Assembly (NCBI GenBank): GCA_028752905.1
Contig: JAQNBH010000010.1
Location: forward strand, 10,182,993 to 10,246,992
DNA length: 64,000 nucleotides
Origin: Cladorhizidae sp. MBARI D1340-BT2
Taxonomy: Eukaryota; Porifera; Demospongiae; Poecilosclerida; Cladorhizidae
Reading direction: 5' to 3'
Shown: one piece after another, positions 58,628 through 64,000 of the stretch
Layout: each line of letters opens with the position of its first letter
Position numbering within the stretch: position 1 is the stretch's first letter
Translations under genes and position numbers: made by a program
Notes under the pieces: generated by a model
The model's input: the letters and a program-made list of their open reading frames with translations, nothing else
What the model was told of the DNA's origin: nothing
The model's database searches: none

Positions 58628-58737
58628 CTTGTGTGGGCTGAAAGTACTGATGTGGGCTGTGGATCTACATTTTGTCCTGTAGTTGAAGGATTCCCTGGAT
58701 CATATCCCTTTATCTTCATCTGCTACTATGGACCAGG
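58628..58737 (+). CDS. CAP module 2 exon 3b (intact)
   Basis: Acceptor ATATAG|CTTGTG and donor CCAGG|GTAAGT; 110 bases, leaving in phase 2, which suits an exon-4-type continuation. Encodes L-V-W-A-E-S-T-D-V-G-C-G-S-T-F-C and Y-P-F-I-F-I-C-Y-Y-G-P, the conserved last strand of a CAP domain. Confidence 0.85.
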
Positions 58738-60489
58738 GTAAGTCAAACAACAATACTATAAGATTTTTTAAATGTCCGTGAATTACTATTTCCAGAAGTA
58801 CATCAGCTGGAAACATGTTAATTTTAAAGTAGTATGCATTATGTATGTATGGAGGAACTCTTAGTGTCTGACTTCACCAGATGCCTTTGTGCATCTCTGT
58901 AAACACAGTGTGCTCAGAGTTGTTGTGATTCTCATGACAGATAAGAACTATGGGCAGTGGACTTTGTGATATATGCGTTTGACTGAGTATGTTGAGCTAT
59001 GGAAGAACTACTCTGGTGTAAGAATAATCTGTAACATTGTATTGCACTGTAAAATTAGAGTGATGGTGTTGGTTGTAGGTGTTGGATGAAGCTATCTCTT
59101 CTACTGAGATCCAGGTCAATAAAGTAAAGTTCATATACTTTGCCTCCGTGTCTCCAATGACTTTAAGCTTGTCTGGTTTCAAGGACTGCTTAATGCATTG
59201 CCAATTACTCTGTCCAGATATACAATTACATGGTATTGAAACTTGGTATTATCCACCACTCTATCCGATTGGTATGATCTCAGTTTCTTCCTTCTATCAC
59301 ATGTACATAATGTTCCTGTTTATAAGATGCTTGCTGCATTAAAACATTATGCACCATTCTGCCCTCTTCTGAATTTTTTAAAAATTTTCCAGGCATCCTT
59401 TAACTTAAGAAGGAGTGTTGTAAGCTGCATGCATCTTAGTTGTTCTATTTTAATGTAGCTTCCCTCAGATGAGATAATGATGGTCAATTCATCTGGTATA
59501 TAGAAGATCGTCTTATAATTTTAACTTGAGGTAAACCTCTACAGCATAGCAGAAAAAATTGTCCGTCAGATCAATCTCAGTTGAAGAACATGTTGTGAAT
59601 CCTTTGCAAAGATATTAATTAAAACCATGATATTATATTTTCAGGATCATGTATATATTTATTCAACACATAACTTTGTACAAAGTATCATAATTTTACT
59701 ACCAGAGGACTCCAAACTGTCCATTGCATGCAACCACTAATCCATATCTTAATTTAGCACAATATATATGCCATATTGCCAAAAAAAGCTTTTCAAACCC
59801 ACTCCCCCTATAAACAAACACATATGCAAAACTGGAAATGAATGTCTCGGTAAATCTGGAGAAAATGTAAGGGCTAAAACTCAACCTATGTGCAGAGCTC
59901 CTGATTTTTTCAACAATACAGCTAACTCTTTACTATTTAGGATGGATCAAGAAAAAAAGCAAGTTAATGTCAGATTCTGCATGTCTTCCTTTTAAATTCC
60001 TGCACAAGTGACTCCATTTATAGTTGCAGTGTGCCTTTTCTATCTTCAAGGGCTTCTGCTACCAGGAACGCTTGAATTAAATATTAAAATGAATAACTAT
60101 AATTTCACATGCACAATTCTGTTCCAGAATTTGCCATCCCATTATATCCCATAGGCATCAGTTTGTTCAATGTACCAGTTCGGAATCAGTAAGAAACACA
60201 TAAAGAAATAATTCTTGGCTACTTATCCACTACTTATTCATATCACCATCCGAGTTTTACAAGATCATGCACACTTCTGGTTTACTTACTGCGAAGCCTG
60301 TGATGTGCTTTTTGTATTGCTTGTTTTTTATTTTGTACTAATCGTAAAAACAAGAGATACTTGGTCAATCAACCATTTCGTACCTGGCAGAAGAAAACTT
60401 TGAAGTGCAAAGAACATGAACTTGCTCATTCTCATCATTAAGCTATGAGTTTTGCATTCGAAATTTAGAAAAGCCAGAAACCAGTGTTA
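58738..60489. other. Downstream of module 2; no exon recognised
   Basis: Homologous to 46787-47770 up to about 59640, then unique. The Cys-rich exon 4 expected here is missing, perhaps lost or beyond the window. Confidence 0.45.
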
Positions 60490-61046
60490 TGAGTCTAATA
60501 AACAAAATAAGAGCCTACAGTATAAGGGAAAATAGGATCATTCTGAAGAGTGTTGCAGAATGTATACTATTTTGTGGTAAGCAGTGTATTACACTGCGTG
60601 GTGATCATGAAAGCATTAATACACCTGGTACCTGTGGAATTTAATGAGAGGTTCACATCATTGTCAGCAACTGCTTCATCTCTTCTGGTACTTGTACCAT
60701 CTCTGATTACCACAAGACCATTTGATATCAGCACACTTGTTGAAACTTATCACCACGATTTGCCTCACCAGAACTAATAGAAAGTGAACTCACTCACTGG
60801 AAATCAAGATATGCAAATGTACCCATTCACAAAAGAGAATCCACACCACCTAGTGCCTTGAAGGATTGTGATGCAAAAAAAATCCCAAACATTCATGTTC
60901 TCTTGCAAATCGCATGCACTTTGCCAGTAACATCTTGTGAGTGTTCAAAGAGGTGGCAGTACACTTAAATGTCTCAACAATTACCTAAGAGCATCTATAA
61001 ACCGAGAATGCCTGACATTTCTAGCACTCTTACACGTACATTAAGA
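60490..61046 (+). pseudogene. hAT-type transposase remnant (C-terminal dimerisation region)
   Basis: Two blocks in changing frames. First, I-L-F-C-G-K-Q-C-I-T-L-R-G-D-H-E near 60560-60610, like the family's C-x-R-Q-x-I-A-L-R-G-H. Then, after an internal loss, P-N-I-H-V-L-L-Q-I-A-C-T-L-P-V-T-S-C-E-C near 60880-60940, followed in another frame by L-N-N-Y-L-R-A-S-I-N-R-E-C-L-T-F-L-A-L and a stop near 61046. This is the C-terminal dimerisation region of hAT transposases related to the 52-kDa repressor family. Dead fragment. Confidence 0.75.
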
Positions 61047-64000
61047 CCAATTATCACCAATAGAATTCTCCCACTAATTTTTCTGGCTACGGGCCTGATA
61101 TCTTACCAACAAACCGAGGGATGAATCCACCCAGTACATCTTCACTCCAGACAGCTCATAGGATAGCCCCACCCCATTGAAAAAGAACTGGCTGTGTGAG
61201 CAGTTCCACACCTCATCCTTACAGCATTTCTCATATAGAGTACCACATAAGTAGTTTGTAAGATCACCAGGAATGCTTCCCTTCATCTTTATTGGAGAAC
61301 AAAATATCTATGGTATAGGTAGCTATTAACAACCATAACCCAGTGTCTCTACCACAGAGGACATTCAATCTCCATTCAGAAAAATATCCAAGGTTGGTGG
61401 AGCTTTATCTGATGGTGGGACATATCCCCCATTCACCACTAAAGGATAACTCCTTTTAGATACAGAATTTTTATGGTTGTACAGAGCTGTTGGCAAGCAA
61501 ATATCACTGCCATCTTCATAGAAATACCCTTCTATCTTATTTGAGAAAAGAGTATAGGGAGCTTTTGTCAAACATCTACTTTAGTCATGACCACAGGAAA
61601 ATATGCCCCAAGAACTGATGGACTTTCTTGATGATTATCTGCAGTGCTAACAATTGAGTGTTATGGAAGCTAAAGGACAGGGCCCAGCTTGCAACGCAAA
61701 ATATATAGCTCCTTCTTGTGGAAGATGTAGAAGACTTTACCAAGTTTGTGTAGAGAAATGCTTTGAATGGAAAAACATATGGTACAAATGTTACAACAAA
61801 GATTCCAACTTCAAGAGCAAGACTTTCCTATATAGTCATTCAAAACAAATAGGACCAGGTATATTACATGTGCATCAACAAGATTTCTCTGTCCTGAGGC
61901 AGTGAATATGTACAACATGCATGAACATCTTTATGTATTGTAACAAGCACATTCACTATGCTGGTTCCTTGCCCACTCAAGCACCTAATAGTGGCATAAG
62001 ACCAGGCTTACTTCCAAGAATTTTAGATGTAAATCTAAGACTCGGAGGAGTTCTCTACTTCCCTAATCTCAGCAGCCACCATATCGAAGATCTGTCTATA
62101 ACTACAACCGCTCTTGTAAATGTACATCCAGCTCCATCTAGCACAATGATTGTATCAGCAGCAATAGCCCTGATTATTTCCAATACATGAATAATGTACC
62201 AAGGCATATAGTCATCAAGTTTTGCCATCCTCTAGCTAACTATATGGTTTATGGTGTCTCCATATTGGATGGTACAACCTGGCCTTTTTGTACATGAAGG
62301 TTTTCCCGTAATCTAGCATTGGTGTGAGGTAATAAACCAAGGGTTCTCATGTTGTACCAGCTGGCCTATTTATAGTGTGCACAGAATGTGACCAAATGTG
62401 ATCTGAGACTCTGTGATTCTCTGCTCTACAACATTAAAATATAGAGGTAGCGGAGCATGGCATTGCCCTTTCAGGAAGTTGACTTGGATAGAGGCCATTG
62501 CGGCATTATACCTGTGCTTGCCTCTTTTGGCTTTCTACTCATCAGCTCTGTCTTTTTACCATTTAGCATCTGCTGGAAGCCTCTCTGCCTTGTGATGTAG
62601 CTCAATGGTGACCAAACAGCTAATCGGCTATAGTGCAATTGCTCTATTCCACAATTCTCAGATCTTTTTGTACTCCCACATCTTTCTGGAAATCTAGTCA
62701 TCACATTTTGATACAAGTTTTTCCACTAATCCAATCACAGGATGGACCTGCTATAAAGACACCTATGAGAGGGATCTAAGTTTTCATTGGAGCTTTTTCC
62801 AAATAGAGGTTCTATCACTTACAATGTGAAGCAATATCGGCATATGTTGTCATCTCTTCACCTTGTGAACCTTATTTAGAGTTTTGATTTCTAACCTTGG
62901 TCATGGTATCATATTTGAATGGTGAAATAGATATGTAATAATGCTAGCTTTTCAAAAAAGTGGTGCCATTGGCAGTGGTTATTGAAAGTTTATGCATTGC
63001 TCATTTGCCTTCCCAATATCCCTTGGGATTATACTAGGCATCCCTAACTATCACCATGCAAAGCATCTTCTTCAACAAATTCAACAAACTAACTCACCTT
63101 GCCTTGGCAAGGATGATCACCTAAAATTACGTCTCTTACAGATGCTGCACCATTCCACTTATCTGTAGTTATAATTGCAGGACTCTGAACCAATAATAGA
63201 TCTCTATGTTCTGTAGTGCAAACATTGTACAGAAAGCATTTCTCTGTAGAAGTGCAGAAAATATTGACATTATATGGAAACAGTTTCTGATGGCTATCTT
63301 GGGCTTTTGATGAACTTGAACAAATTAATGAGGATGCTGCTTCCTACAATCTTTGTATCATCTTAGCCTCTCTATGCATACATCAGTAAAATGCTCACTT
63401 TCAGCTGGTGAATTTGCAACAACTATTCACTTGCCTTTAGGTGTTTTGTTTGGTGATATATATCCTGTTGAGATCTTGCTTGTGCATGTCACTGGGACTT
63501 GTACCATCAGATTTTGCTGCCAAGAGGTATCTGTGGATCCTGTCTGGGACAAAGGTGTAGATTACTTTACCAGTGTTTCCATTCAAACTGCACTTTGAGA
63601 TGATAGAGCAGTGGAACAGCAGGATCTGGACATGATTGATTCTAACTCCTACCATCTGTGATAACCATGGTAAAATTGGGCTCATTGTCTTTCTGAAGAT
63701 GCTGTGGTTATGGGATTCTATGATTGCACAGGATCATAAAGAAACCAATTCCACATTCCAGTATGGACCTGATGAACTCACATTTCTTTGCAGCTTCCCA
63801 TGTCCTAAAGTGGCCTAAGGAAAGAAAGGTGGTATGGGAGGATAAACATGGCTCAGAATTCCCAATCTCTATAATGTTTTGCCAAAAAAGTTGTGAGTAT
63901 AGTCTTTATTTTAGAGTGCTGTTTTAAGTTGCACTAATTATGGTTGCTCCTTTATGTATACCTGTGGTGTACCATTGGTTGTGAACAGAAACTTTATTTG
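61047..64000. other. Coding-like but unassigned stretches
   Basis: Several frames of 60-90 codons with coding-like composition: minus 61571-61365 and 61286-61074 (the latter ends L-G-L-L|GTAAGA, a possible donor), plus 61654-61905 (Cys-rich), minus 62716-62471, and either strand at 63353-63685. I recognise no family and cannot join them into one gene. They may be remains of an unidentified transposon. Confidence 0.3.

Overview
This looks like invertebrate metazoan DNA: AT-rich, with long intergenic stretches, small exons bounded by GT-AG introns, and many transposon remains. Abundant AGCT/TAGC runs and the types of transposon suggest a sponge-like genome, but no marker settles the species. 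Almost everything recognisable is a mobile element, except a decayed GPCR and a CAP-domain (SCP/CRISP family) gene. No rRNA, credible tRNA or CRISPR array was seen.

0-13.5 kb: a Mutator-like transposase fragment and a decayed hAT transposase (both minus). Next comes a non-LTR retrotransposon (minus) split by a Ty3/gypsy-type LTR element at 4536-10045. That element has a perfect 5-bp target duplication (ACCAC), a tRNA-Leu primer site, a SCAN-like capsid domain in gag, and integrase placed BEFORE reverse transcriptase, which is the Gmr1 arrangement. A single-exon class A GPCR pseudogene follows (12083-13240, minus).

13.5-30 kb: a foldback-like inverted repeat (14.2-15.6 kb). A second LTR element lies at 18241-22368 (minus). 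It is CsRn1-like: CHCC gag motif, tRNA-Trp primer site, 135-bp LTRs differing at one base, and a GTAC target duplication. It carries a convincing -1 ribosomal frameshift signal (GGGAAAC plus a 10-bp stem) at the gag/protease overlap. A two-exon THAP-domain transposon-type gene is at 27.0-28.7 kb (minus), followed by a 24-bp minisatellite.

30-41 kb: a near-identical 432-bp tandem array, interrupted by a 1.2-kb block holding a small two-exon coding segment. A third, heavily broken LTR element (35069-40347, plus; tRNA-Ser primer site, ATAT target duplication) follows.

41-59.5 kb: a large segmental duplication carrying two CAP-domain modules. Exon phases show that module 1 could splice in frame onto module 2 (phase-1 boundaries at both ends), so this was probably one multi-CAP gene. 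Exon 3 shows active decay: module 1 has a 17-base deficit that breaks the frame, while module 2 has one copy with a lost splice acceptor and one intact copy.

59.5-64 kb: hAT transposase remains (plus) and coding-like stretches that I cannot assign.

Most transposon frames are broken by single-base lesions. Some may be assembly indels, especially in the CsRn1-like element, whose LTRs are almost identical.
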